Part shown: positions 31,541-42,411 of the stretch, piece by piece
How positions within the stretch are numbered: the first letter of the stretch is position 1
How the letters are laid out: each line of letters starts with the position of its first letter
Source of the DNA: Leptodactylus fallax
Taxonomy: Eukaryota > Chordata > Amphibia > Anura > Leptodactylidae
DNA length: 64,000 bases
Direction: 5' to 3'
NCBI GenBank assembly: GCA_947044405.1
Contig: CAMRHE010000156.1
Span: 3,969,001-4,033,000 of the forward strand
The notes under the pieces: model-generated
The model's database searches: none
What the model saw: the letters and a program-made list of their open reading frames with translations, nothing else
Told to the model about the DNA's origin: nothing
Program-made: the position numbers and the translations under genes

Positions 31541-31852
31541 TAAGGGTGGCAAAGATGAAGACAGAAAAGTTCTTCAGCAGGGAAAGTAAAAATAACCCCA
31601 AATATTATTCAGTTCCATAAATAACAAGAAACTTAAAACTGAGACTGTGGGCCCTCTCAAATATAATCTGGGATTAATGGTGGAGGATGATGAGGAAAAG
31701 GCAAATCTATTAAATGCCTTCTATAATGTATTTACACATGAAAATCCAATGACGAGTGACATGAGTAGTAAATTCTCCATTACATGTCATCTGCTTAAGC
31801 CAGGAAGGAGTGGAGAAGCACCTTAAAAACACTAGAAAAGACAAATCATCCT
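31541..31852 (+). pseudogene. CR1-type LINE ORF2, part 2
   Basis: Resumes after the Harbinger element. With TAA counted once, the frame reads RVAKMKTEKFFS, then with shifts KLKTETVGPL, DDEEKANLLNAFYNVFT-like text and a segment ending KDKSSCPD. This is the typical CR1 stretch before the RT domain. The LINE ends at 31852-31860, where TAGAGATGGG sequence begins. Confidence 0.72.
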
Positions 31853-33759
31853 GTCCTGATTAGAGATGGGTCGAACTGCTTCATAATGGTTTTTCCGAAA
31901 TATTTAAAATTGTAAGGTTTTTAACAAAATCAAACAAACGGTGATTCATCAACAAAAATGGTCATCGCCACATATTTGACCAGAAAATACAGAAGAGACA
32001 CAGTGTCGGATTCATACACATATACTTCAAAACAAAAATAAAAACAACAACGCCAAGCGGCACATAGCGTAATATTGCTTAAAAAATAGGTTGTACATAG
32101 ATAATTGTGTTGAGAACAGGAGGTAGTCAAATGATTGGAGAAACAACAAGGATCATCCACTGAAAGTATGGTGGAAAGCCTGTGTTGTTGTAGCACCATC
32201 TGACAACCTCTTAGCCAATAGACAGTGCTAGGTGGACCTTACAGTGCTGATTCCATGTTGACTATAAAAGTTTGCGCACTCGTTATCAGCCTTTAGTTGC
32301 TGTAATGGTGGACATGCAAATACATCTATGATCCATCTCACTACATCATAGCACAGTTCTGAAAAATAATTTGGATTGCAAGCAATAGAGGACTGACTAA
32401 GGTAACTTAGCCAGAGAAACAAGCAATTTGGCAGTTGGATTAATGCTAGAAATCAATAGAGATAGGATACCAATAGGATCATAGGAGTGAGGGGGAATCT
32501 GTGCTGCTGCTGCTGCTACACTACTACACAGACACACAGAACAGTTAAACCTTTGATTGCCAATAATCTAATTGTGTCTGTCTCTGTTGTGCAATAGAGC
32601 ATTTTCATCTATATACATATTCTGTAAACATACTTTTTTATTGACAATCCTGTTTTGTTAAGCAGTTTTTTGGGTAAGAGTTTACATTTTTTCATTAAAT
32701 ATATACTGCAGCAAAAACTTGATTTCACCTCTGCAAATCTGAAAAAAATAAATATGTGTTGTTTTTTTTTTTGTTCACCCAATATACAGTCTAGCCTGTG
32801 CTAATCTGAAAAAAAGTCTTGTAATTTCATGGGTTGTTTTTCCTGCTCTTTTGAACAAATACATAGTGTGATGAAGCGCTATTAATCTGAATAAAATATT
32901 TTCCCCAACAAAGACATACACACAGAGCCAGAATTCTTGCCAAATTGCAAATCAATAACTATAATTAAGCACTGTGTGCAGTAAAGAAATGACTGGGAAA
33001 AACAGTGCAAGGGGCAGACAAAAGGAAGGGAAGGAGGAAACACTCAAGAGCAACATTGCTTCTGTTTTTGGTGTCACCGCCAGTAGCCGCAGGATTGTTG
33101 TACTTCCTGAGAATGAAGATGAAGTTTTTGATATTTAGCTCATCTCACAGGAAGATAATACATCCAGGAAGTGATGTGATCTTGAGTCAGGCTTCTGTGT
33201 GTTCTTCCTCCTATGTAATTTACTGCAGGGCCTTTCTGGACTTTCAACCATGCCTCCTTCACATTCTTCACTGACACAGGTCTCTGGTAGTGATTGGCGC
33301 CTGTTGGACAATCTATTTCTCCAAGTCAGAGCAGTCTTCCTTCTCAGTTTGATGAGCTGGATGAGAACGGTCAGCCTTGTGAGCAAGCAGAGGAGGAAGA
33401 TATGAATGTTGGTGGTGGAGGTAGTAATGGCAGAGAGTGTGGTACTACTACTCGTAGTCATTTTAGTAGGGGAGTCTATGGGATATATGGAGGTTGAAAT
33501 TCTGAGGGAGTGCATGGCCATGATGATGTGACAGAAAAAGCAGGGAAGATGATGATCACATTGACAATGATGATTCTTTTGGGCATAGGACCTGGCAACC
33601 AGGTCAGGGTGACAAGGTGACATCAGATGAAGAGGGTAGAGTCAGTGGTGATAGTAATGATTCCAGCCATTGCGCAGCATCCAACATTCAAAAAGCCTGC
33701 CCAGGGAAGACCTAGGTTGAAGTCGCAGGGTGGGGGTGGTGGCACTCGTATTGGCAGAC

Positions 33760-34124
33760 ATCTTTCCACTGCTGCTCCTGATGCTGGTTTCAGCAACTAC
33801 ACATGGTCATCTCCCATGTAGGAATTATTTTGTATATTGCCAAAAGATAAACTTTGCTATGGTTGTGCAGGGACAAGTGCAGGAACAACATCTCTACATA
33901 CTCACATGAAAAGGCATCACTCTCTTATTTGGAAAAATAGACTTGACAGTGGCACTGGCATGGGCAGGGAAAGTGAGCAAGGCTGTTCTACCGTTGAGCA
34001 ACAATTTTTGACAAGGACAATACATGGCTTTCATGGCCCACTGGGTCAATGTTTTGAGCAGCAGCCACAGTCCAGAAACGCAGAAGCGCCAGATGCTAGT
34101 TCCACCCCAGTAGTGCAGGCCTAG
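33760..34124 (+). pseudogene. hAT transposase, BED finger and mid region (copy 2)
   Basis: NYTWSSPM precedes a shifted frame with CYGCAGTSAGTTSLHTHMKR-HH, the C-x2-C ... H-x4-H pattern of BED fingers. Afterwards RTIHGFHGPLG overlaps the TMAFMAHWVNVL reading in another frame, which in copy 1 follows the TVDMWSS motif. So the catalytic-motif segment has been deleted here. Several shifts and stops disable it. Confidence 0.72.
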
Positions 34125-34479
34125 TTCCAACACTATGCAGAGCCCATCCACCTCCTCTGGATCCTCCTCTCTGGACTGTTTCCCATCACACTTTGCTTCC
34201 ACTCTTCTTCCCACTCCCCCCCCCCTCATTTCATGGGTATAAGGGAAGTGCTCCCATGCAGTTTTCCAATTAATGAGCCTGGTTCAGAGTATCCACACAA
34301 TGGAGGAGCAGTTTCGCTAAATATTGCAGCAATTAGCCCCCTAGCTGTCTACTCCCAACTACAATTGGCTAGCCTTGCCATCAACAATGGCACCAAAATT
34401 TTTGCTGCACTGCATATAGGATGCATAACAGTAAGTGATTATTGCTTGCAGTAGACCACAGGGACAATGTGTTACTTCA

Positions 34480-34660
34480 AGATACGTCTTTGGAGACTCA
34501 TGAGGGAAGTGTGCCGACTTCTCAAAACTTTTCAAGAAGCCACCAAATTTGTCAGCAGGGACGACTGCAGCATCAGCAATGTGATCCCTGTAAGGAAGGA
34601 AGGAATGTAGGAAGAGGAGGAGGAAGACTCTCCCTTGAATTCAGAAGGGGCACTTGATAT
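34480..34660 (+). pseudogene. hAT transposase, central fragment (copy 2)
   Basis: Reading across frames gives RLMREVCRLLKTFQEATKFV followed by SRDDCSISNVIPV, the counterpart of 11893-11700 in copy 1. Confidence 0.7.
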
Positions 34661-35029
34661 ATCACAGGCACAGCCAGGGGAGGAGGCTAACCCTAATTTG
34701 TTTCAAGATGATGATGAAGACAACGAACATCAACCAAGGCAGGCCCTTGGGTACATGCATATGCTGACAAGCATGGTAGGTTGTATGCTTTGCTGCTTAC
34801 ACAGTGACAAGCCTGCAGCATTAGCAACCAAGCATAGTACAGTATCTAGAAGATGATGAACTAGATTTTTCTTACCTTATAGCATCAATCAGAGCCACAA
34901 CAGGCAGCTGACACCCGCAACCTGTACCAGCTGGTACAGTCATAACTAGAATGCACCTTTATTCCAGCAGAGCACTCTGACCCCATGGAATTTTGGGCCA
35001 ATAGGTTAAAGCAGTGGAGAGGGACCAAT

Positions 35030-35250
35030 TTTTCATGGGAGTTTTATCTTGTCTGGCGTCAAGCATAATGGCTAAGTGGGTGTTCAGTGCTACCAGTGGC
35101 ACTGTAACACCTATAAGGATAAAACTGTTCATAGGTAGTGAGGATTTTCAAACACCATTGACTGATGCTTTCAAATGGTGGGGTCACCGTTTCCCTTTAT
35201 CATCATCTTCCAGTAACTTTACTGCTGCTGATGCTGGCTGCTACTCCTAA
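35030..35250 (+). pseudogene. hAT transposase, C-terminal domain (copy 2)
   Basis: MGVLSCLASSIMAKWVFSAT and SGTVTPIRIKLFIG correspond to the dimerisation domain of copy 1 (FLASRVMAEKMFSAAGG), with the part coding NITFIKMNQSW deleted. Confidence 0.75.
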
Positions 35251-35284
35251 GCAGCTATCACTGCTTCCACCAGCTAGACATGTG

Positions 35285-35520
35285 TTGTGACCTGGTCCAT
35301 CTTATTATGCCCTGCTGCGCTGCCACACATGTTGCCACAACTGCCTACCACCACTGCTACCTCTCAGAAAGACATGTTCTGCTGCCTGGTCCATCTCATT
35401 ATGCCTTGTGCACTACCACACCTGTAGCCACAACTGCCTACCACCACTGTCACCAATCAGCCAGACACGTCCTTTGGCATGATCCATCATATTATGCCCT
35501 GCTGCACTGCCACACATGTT
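35285..35520 (+). repeat. ~94-bp satellite next to hAT copy 2
   Basis: CCTGGTCCAT at 35291 and 35385, and CATGATCCAT near 35479, mark units of 94 bp containing CTGCCACACATGTTGCC. Two further units lie at 35991-36100 after an interruption. The reverse complement is at 10480-10740. Confidence 0.82.
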
Positions 35521-35539
35521 GCCCAGAGTGGAGGCCCAG

Positions 35540-35830
35540 GGAAGGTGAAAAAAAAAAACATTAATACTCACTTTCCGTTAACTCTTTTGGGCCTCCATGC
35601 TACGTCCGGCGCTCTTATCATATGCCTGGGCTGACCTGAGCATGCCGAGCATCAGGATGCCAAGGTGCTCGGTGTGACCATGTGATCCCTGGTGGCGCAA
35701 TCACAGCCTCAGTTGGACACCACAAGGAGGACCAAAAGAGTAACGGAAGGTGAGTATGAATGGTTCTTTTTTTTTTTTTTACCTCCCCTGGGCCTCCACC
35801 TATTATACTCCGAAGAGATTTTGGATAGAT
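35540..35830. repeat. Short element with inverted arms interrupting the satellite
   Basis: TACTCACTTTCCGTTAACTC near 35566 is mirrored by GAGTAACGGAAGGTGAGTA near 35738. The core has TTTTGGGCCTCC, as in 5118-5303. The following TTACCTCCCCTGGGCCTCC tract is also shared with the earlier copy. Confidence 0.55.
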
Positions 35831-35981
35831 AGGTTCCTAGGTGTCCTAAGAGTGTTCTACACTATGCTTTAAGCCAATTAAAGGTATGGTTTGTACCGAA
35901 CATTTTTGACTTGAAATGAATTAGGGATCCAAGTTGCTGAACCCGAACACAAACAAATCTCGAGAGGTTTGTCTATCTCTA
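35830..35981. mobile_element. hAT-type terminus
   Basis: The stretch ending CGAGAGGTTTGTCTATCTCT-A mirrors the fragment at 3868. Either it is the right end of hAT copy 2 or a separate MITE remnant. Confidence 0.45.
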
Positions 35982-36105
35982 TTCCTGAAGCTTCGTCCAT
36001 CATATTGTGCCCTGTCGCACTGCCACACATGTTGCAACAGCTACCACCACTGCCACCACTCAGCCAGACATGTCCAGCGGCCTGGTCCATCACTTTCTAA
36101 AAAAA

Positions 36106-36480
36106 ACAGTACTTGATCTATCAAGGGAAGCTGTTAATCTCAAATTGAGGTCATTACTGTTGAGGGCCGTAACAAACTCCCAAAAGGCGTCAGGAGGGCC
36201 TGACCAAAGGCTCAAGATATCATCAATATATCTTATCCAGAGAAGAATATATGCAGTCCACCTCTACATAAGACTCCGTGAAGACATGACGTTCCTCCCA
36301 TCAGCCTAAAAAGATGTTTGCGTAAGTAGGTGCGGTGGGGCTACCCATTGCGGTTCCCCGCCTATATTCTATCATGCGTGCTATCCAGTACTTTGTTTCG
36401 AAAATAAACTGCTACAAAATCCTTAATTAGATGGGATAGTCATCATCTGTCCCCACTAAAGAAACATATTCCCAAGGGAC
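36106..36480 (-). pseudogene. Penelope-like RT fragment (PLE-3a)
   Basis: Minus-strand reading gives, across frames, LIKDFVAVYFRN, then RGTAMGSPTAPTYANIFLG (near 36355), a stop, and RIRYIDDILSLWSG (near 36235) with both motif C aspartates, followed by TALNSNDLNLRLTASLD. It is the palm part of a PLE reverse transcriptase. It runs away from, and is inverted relative to, the C-terminal part next to it. Confidence 0.8.
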
Positions 36481-36499
36481 AGTTTCTGTGAGTTCGCAG

Positions 36500-37330
36500 A
36501 AACTATTCCTCGGATGTTGATTATGCAGTTCAGAGCCGGCTGTTACAATCCCGGTTCCGCTCGTGAGGTTATCTTTAACATACCCTTAATAAATCTAGGA
36601 TTTATGCACGTCATTTAGAATGGCGGAATTTACTTGTACCACGTACTAGAGGCAAGCAGGATAAGTTAGTCCGACTGATCGGTACCTATGATTAAGAATC
36701 AGGCAGGAGCTATCAAGAATTACAAAGATTCTGGGATATCCTTAAACAGGACCCTGACATCAGGGATATTATATCAACCAATCCCTCAATCACGTTTCGA
36801 AGGGGTCGTAATCTTGGGGATTGACTCGTTCATAGCCATCTTCAAGTACTCAAACCAAATCCATTGTGGTTGGGCTTTAACTGCCCTATGGGCACTCACA
36901 GATGTGGGTCATGCCGAGGATGTTGTTTTATCAAGAAGGGCAGAGAATTTGTTTCAGTCTCCACAGGAACATCTTACCAAACAAGAGATTTTAATAACTG
37001 TTTAACAGAATGGGTAGTGTACATGGGTACATGTTCCTGCCCTTTGAATTATATTGGTAAAACTAAAAAACAATTTTGCAGACGGATTTTAGACCATATT
37101 GGATACATCAACGGCTGGGAAGATAGGCCTATTTCTACCCATGTAAGGCAATATAACGATGGTGATCCCTTAGCGATAACTTTCCAAGGTATTGAATGAG
37201 TACGGAAAAATCCAAGAGGCGGCAATTGGGATCGAGTCATCCTACAGAAGGAGACTCAATGGATTTTTTGCAAGAGATCAGTTAGACTCAATGAGTCCAT
37301 ATCATTTGCCTCTTTTGTATAAATGGGCTT
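36500..37330 (+). pseudogene. Penelope-like C-terminal region with GIY-YIG nuclease (PLE-3b)
   Basis: Plus-strand reading across frames: LNKSRIYARHLEWRNLLVPR, then LKQDPDIRDIISTNPSITFR, CPMGTHRCGSCRGCCFIKKG (Cys-rich linker), and the GIY-YIG domain VVYMGTCSCPLNYIGKTKKQ with FCRRILDHIGYI, then HVRQYNDGDPLAITFQGIE. The RT part on its left is on the opposite strand, so the element was rearranged by inversion or made of two insertions. Stops near 36600 and 37197 disable it. Confidence 0.8.
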
Positions 37331-38836
37331 ACTTGTGGTCCTTTGTATTTTGTGGGATCCTGTATGGTGGTCTTCTAGGGCTATAGCGCATTGCGCAATA
37401 ATGTTGTTGTATATATGGGATGGCATTATGTGTCATGATTTAACTGTAGTCATATATTCTCCTGTGTGTGTGAATAATCACCCTATTGGAATAATAGTAC
37501 TATGGACATTTATATGAATAAGAACATATGAAGATGTTTTACTCTCCCTCGATTTACACTTTAACTATGGAACATGACTAAAAAAGTTTGTTTATTGCGC
37601 TCTTATATTTCATTATATCGCTATGATGTTTGGTCCACCAATTTTTATATTAGGATCCATCTAACATCACAATATAGCATTCTTACTGTTATCATATTAT
37701 CATGAGCCGGGGACCACTACCTATGAGTATCTTTTATCCATATATTTAAGATTGGGTGCTTCCTGCTCTTCTTTCTATCTGAGTATCGCTTTGCTCATCT
37801 ATCTAGCCACTCATGCCTCCTATGTGACGTCAATTTTTGGGTGTGGACCTGTATAATCATTCAATTGGTCCTCTACACATGTCGTCATCAAGAGGGGCGT
37901 AGCGGAGGGCAATGCTTTTCTTATTTAAGCCAAGCGCTGGGAGCATGCAGCGTCGGCTATTGTGAGTACCGGAGTCCACCTTCAGGGCTCCAGGAATTGC
38001 AGTTTTCACTGCATACTATCGTCCTAAGTACTATCATGCATCTATTTAGGATGTTCTCTATTATACTCTTGATAATCCCCTATAGTGATGGGGTGGTGAA
38101 ACATGTTGAGTAGATAGTCACCATCATTAGCGCTGTTATGGGTCCTTCTACATAGGTAATTTACTACCTGGAACGTATATCTGTGTTAACCCCAGACTAG
38201 TTGCAGTGGCATATTGTGAAGTTGATCCACTGCAAGATTGGATACAGCTATAATACTGTTAATCAGCACAGATCAGCTGTTTTCCAATGGTATATCTTAG
38301 CAGTGTCTCCTAGCCACTGCACTATCTGCAGTACTTGTAGACAGATTAGACATAGTGGTTTATGTTTGAGGGTGATGGTTTCTGGGACTGCATTAGTAAT
38401 TTGACTATTCATCTCCCGGTATTTAGTCACTATCGCAGTCCTACATCAATGCAATTAGCCACCATATTAGCCCCTTTTTTTATAATATTTATCTTCATTA
38501 TTTTGGGCTATTTAGGGTGGTATTGTATGGCAGGTGCTGCTTTAGATCAATTTGTGACTGAATATAAAGGGTAGGTCAATTATCCAGCTCTAATTATTTC
38601 CGGCTCCCTCTAGCCACAATACATGCCCAATTGTTAGCGTTTGTCTACTTTTCTACTTTGACAGTGGTAAATATTTGCAGATGTTGGAGTGTTATTGGGG
38701 GTTTATCTAGCCTCATTCACATTCAGCTCCTGGCTAGCGACAAGGATAGTTAGCATCACCTTTTGTAATTGGGTGTCCCTTCACAGCTTGGATAGCCTTT
38801 TATCTGTTCACTGTTGTGGACATATATTATCCCCAG
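37330..38836. other. No gene; probable PLE 3' non-coding sequence
   Basis: The stretch follows the PLE-3b stop without a clear border. A GTGATGGGGTGGTGAAACATG segment at 38080-38105 faintly recalls a hammerhead layout but lacks the conserved boxes in full. Nothing else is seen. Confidence 0.35.
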
Positions 38837-39699
38837 TGTGATGATTCTGCTTAAATATGGCTATAACTCAGAGATGTATTTTGATCTCTGGGTATAGTAT
38901 CTCCCTTCTTACCTGCATTTGTTCATAATGTGCGCAGCTATAAGCCTAGGTGTATATTGGCAGTAGTAGCAGCACTGGAACAATAGGGCTTTGTATCCAT
39001 CACAGCAGGGCTCCATTGTATTCCTACACAGCTCTGAGTGATCAAAGAAACATGCATTGTCCAGTCTGCACTGGTAGATCAGATATGGTTGATAACATTG
39101 TATCATTTCACTTGGTCTCCGCTCAATACAAAGAATCTGGACTTGAGTGCTTTATTCAATCAGACTTGCTGCCGCCGGTGACCTCATTCTGGGAGGTGGC
39201 ATAAAGGGTATAAAAGATGAGGTAAGAGGCAATGGGAGGAGATTGGGCTGAGACCAAGAGATCACAGACAGACTACAAGAGTTTACTGAGAGACTGTGAT
39301 GAGAGCATGCAGGCTGGAATATACTGTGTTGCCACATGCTGAGAAGCCTCCACTGGTTATTCACACATGACAGAGCATGTGTGAGTGTTGGACTATAGAG
39401 CCACATCAAGGAGATGCATGGTAAAGTAACTATTTCAATTTTATGCCCTTTTATTTCATTGCACTGTATCTTGTAACTAGTAACTGTTAATGCTTGTATA
39501 CATCTGCATATCTGTTCTGAACTGTATGTGTTAGATGTTAATACCGACCCATTTAGGGGTTAATAAATATATAAAATTTAGAAAGCTTGTCTTGTATTTA
39601 TCTTGTGGACCCGGCACTCACTGGCGGTGAGTGTAGTTTATATGAAAGAAGACTCAGGTGTGAGCCACAGCGGTGTTGGCGCACTGAGGATCTTTCACA
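38837..39699 (+). mobile_element. Solo LTR, copy 1 (863 bp, TSD CCCAG)
   Basis: It starts TGTGATGATTCTGC and ends GATCTTTCACA (TG...CA with a short inverted repeat). CCCAG flanks both sides (38832-38836 and 39700-39704). The segment GGGGTTAATAAATATATAAA with AATAAA, followed by AAATTTAGAAAGCTTGT, is shared with copy 2 at 43597-43630 and is a plausible polyadenylation region. No internal retroviral genes accompany it. A 5-bp TSD fits Gypsy or endogenous retrovirus LTRs; the group is not determined. Confidence 0.85.
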
Positions 39700-39845
39700 C
39701 CCAGATATCAGGGGTTTATTGTTAATCGTTAATTTTGCATTAGTAACTGCGGCACTAGTGGTGTTCTAACAATAATACAGAATGTAGTTGATACAATTAT
39801 CCAGCCACTAGTACACCTTATTGTCACACTAGTTGTTTACACCTA

Positions 39846-41423
39846 TAGTGAAGGAAATAAGTATTTGATCCCTTGCTGATTTTGTAAGTTTGCTCACTGA
39901 CAAAGACATGAACAGTCTATAATTTTAAGGGTAGGTTAATTTTAACAGTGAGAGATAAAGTATCAAAAATAAAATCCAGAAAATCACATTGTATAAATTT
40001 TATAAATTTATTTGCGTTTGGAAGAGAGAAATAAGAAATAAGTATTTAATCCCTCTGGCAAACAAGACTTAATACTTGGTGGCAAAACCCTTGTTGGCAA
40101 GCACAGCAGTCAGATGTTTTTTGTAGTTGATAATGAGGTTTGCGCACATGTAAGGAGGAATTTTGGTCCACTCCTCTCTAAATCATTAAGATTTTGAAGA
40201 TGTCGTTTGGCAACTTGGAGCTTCAGCTCTCCCCATAAGTTTTCTATGGGATTAAGGTCTGAAGACTGGCTAGGCCACTCCATGACCTTAATGTGCTTCT
40301 TTTTGAGCCACTCCTTTGTTGCCTTGGCTGTATGTTTTGGGTCATTGTCCTGCTGGAAGACCCAGCCACGACCCATTTTTAATGTCCTGGCGGAGGGAAG
40401 GAGGTTGTCACTCAGGATTTTACGGAACATGGCTCCATCCATTCTCCCATTGATACGGTGAAGTAGTCCTGTGCCCTTAGCAGAGAAACACCCCCAAAAC
40501 ATAATGTTTCCACCTCCATGCTTGAAAGTGTGGACGGTGTTCTGTGGGTCATAAGCAGCATTTCTCTTCCTCCAAACACGGCGAGCTGAGTTAATGCCAA
40601 AGAGCTCAATTTTGTCTCATCTGACCACAGCACCTTCACTCGCAGAATCATCCAGGTGTTCATTGGCAAACTTCAGATGGGCCTGCACATGGACCTTCTT
40701 GAGCAGGAGGACCTTGCGGGCACTGCAGGATTTTAATCCATTACGGCGTAATGTGTTACCAATGGTTTTCTTGGTGACTGTGGACCCAGCTGCCTTGAGA
40801 TTATTAACAAGTTCCCCCCGTGTAGTTTTAGGCTGATCTTTCATCTTCCTCTCGATCAAGGACACCCTACGAGGTGAGATTTTGCATGGAGCCCCAGATC
40901 GATGTTGATTGACAGTCATTTTCCTCCATTTTCTTACTATTGCACCAACAGTTGTCTCCTTCTCACCCAGCGTCTTACTTATGGTTTTGTAGCCCATTCC
41001 AGCCTTGTGCAGGTCTATGATCTTGTCCCTGACATCCTTAGAAAGCTCTTTGGTCTTGCCCATGTTGTAGAGGTTAGAGTCTGACTGATTAATTGAGTCT
41101 GTGGACAGGACTCTGTTATACAGGTGACAATAAAAGAGAGCTGTCTTTAATGCAGGTAACGAAGTTGATTAGGAGCATCTAACTGGTCTGTAGAAGCCAG
41201 AACTCGTAATGGTTGGTAGGGGATCAAATTCTTATTTCTCTCTGCAAAGTGCGAATAAATTTATTTAAACATTTATACAATATGATTTTCTGGATTTTAT
41301 TTTTGATATTCTATCTCTCACTGTTAAAATTAACCTACCCTTAAAATGATAGACTGTTCATGTCTTTGTTAGTGGGCAAACTTACAAAATCAGCAAGGGA
41401 TCAAATACTTATTTCCTTCACTG
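39846..41423 (-). mobile_element. Tc1 element C
   Basis: Termini (C/T)AGTGAAGGAAATAAGTATT with TA on both sides (39844-39845, 41424-41425). The inverted repeats are about 190 bp. The outermost base on the left has changed from C to T. Length 1578 bp, near full size. The transposase lies on the minus strand. Confidence 0.92.
40110..41063 (-). pseudogene. Tc1 transposase C (three frameshifts)
   Basis: It starts at ATG 41063-41061: [40 protein letters not shown] (helix-turn-helix), then [20 protein letters not shown]. Frame changes near 40620 and again before [12 protein letters not shown]. The catalytic residues are all present: [28 protein letters not shown] third shift after NDLER destroys the C-terminus. 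The gene is dead but recent enough that every motif is legible. Confidence 0.88.
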
Positions 41424-41639
41424 TACATGTTTCTTATTTTACTTTGACTAACAATAAAGGTTAAGTTTTAACGCTTGGGGATCATATTCAGTGATATAAC
41501 TTGCATACCTTTTCCCCAACTTCTTAGGGAAGCATGCTTTGCTAATAAATCTTTCTACACTGATACAGTGGCCTCTTCAATTACACAAATCAACCCTCCT
41601 AGCCCACATTTTTTTTAAACACTCTAACTTTATAGGGAA

Positions 41640-41815
41640 TTTAAACTAATTGTTTGCTCAGGATGTCCTATTAACCCTAACTAGCCTCCACATAACCCTG
41701 CCCAATCTACATGCCCTCCTAGAAGCATTTGGCCACTTTTCGGGGTATAACATCAACACTTCAAAGACGGAGGCCCTACCAATTCAAAACGCCCCATCCC
41801 ATTGGTTAACTTAAA
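41640..41815 (+). pseudogene. L1/Tx1-like RT fragment
   Basis: The plus frame gives LFAQDVLLTLTSLHITLPNL followed by GHFSGYNINTSKTEAL. This is motif C and the following helix of L1-type RT, where FADD is expected. The first catalytic position is glutamine here. Nothing else of the LINE is present on either side. Confidence 0.75.
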
Positions 41816-42179
41816 TGATCAATCCAGTAAAATAATGCTACTCCATTTGAAAATGACTCTGTGTATAATGTAATGTTATTAAATAAACTACCCACCGGTA
41901 TAACAATAGGGGTTTCAGCTGATACTGGGCCCAGAAGCAAAGGGAGCCCAAAGGCCACCCTTAAAACACTAGGGATAGATAAACTTCTTTGATCTTCTTT
42001 CTGATTTCCTTTGATAGTTGGCAGCCTGTCCATCTGTCAATTACAGAAAGTAGAAAATTAACTATTCCATGGCAAAGAATATGTAAATAAGACCTCATTG
42101 GTGGAAAAGAGGAACTTGATCCTAGCACCAACTTTTGGAAATTAGCTCCCTGTAGATTAATGCATGGTTTTTAAAGAAA

Positions 42180-42406
42180 CCTAAGAGTATAATCTGAAGG
42201 CTCCCAGGCTTGTCATAGCAATATTACTATTGTGGCTTGTCAAACTAGTATCATCGCAAATCTCCCATTGACTGCAATAAAGTTGTATTGCAGTCTATGC
42301 GACTTGCAATCAGATGATTGCAGGTTCAAGCCCTCTACAGGGGGCTAATAAAATACTTAAAAAAAAAAAGTTTTAAAAAAAAACAACAAAACTAAAAGTT
42401 CAAATC
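42180..42406. repeat. AT-rich TTAA-type family, left part before solo LTR
   Basis: GAAGGCTCCCAGGCTTGTCA and the ATTGCAGTCTATG segment appear in reverse order at 50985-51090, so this is the other half of the same family. It continues at 43744 after the LTR. Confidence 0.65.
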
Positions 42407-42411
42407 ACCCC

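Larger units (their letters stand above)
31861..35530 (+). mobile_element. BED-finger hAT transposon, copy 2 (decayed)
   Basis: The left end TAGAGATGGG at 31861 looks like a hAT terminus, and GTCTATCTCTA at 35971-35981 could be the other end. The octamers beside them (GTCCTGAT and TTCCTGAA) agree at six of eight positions. However, hAT satellite continues beyond 35990, so the right border is doubtful. From about 32290 the sequence is collinear with copy 1 on the opposite strand. The copy lacks the segment around the first catalytic motif. Confidence 0.6.
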
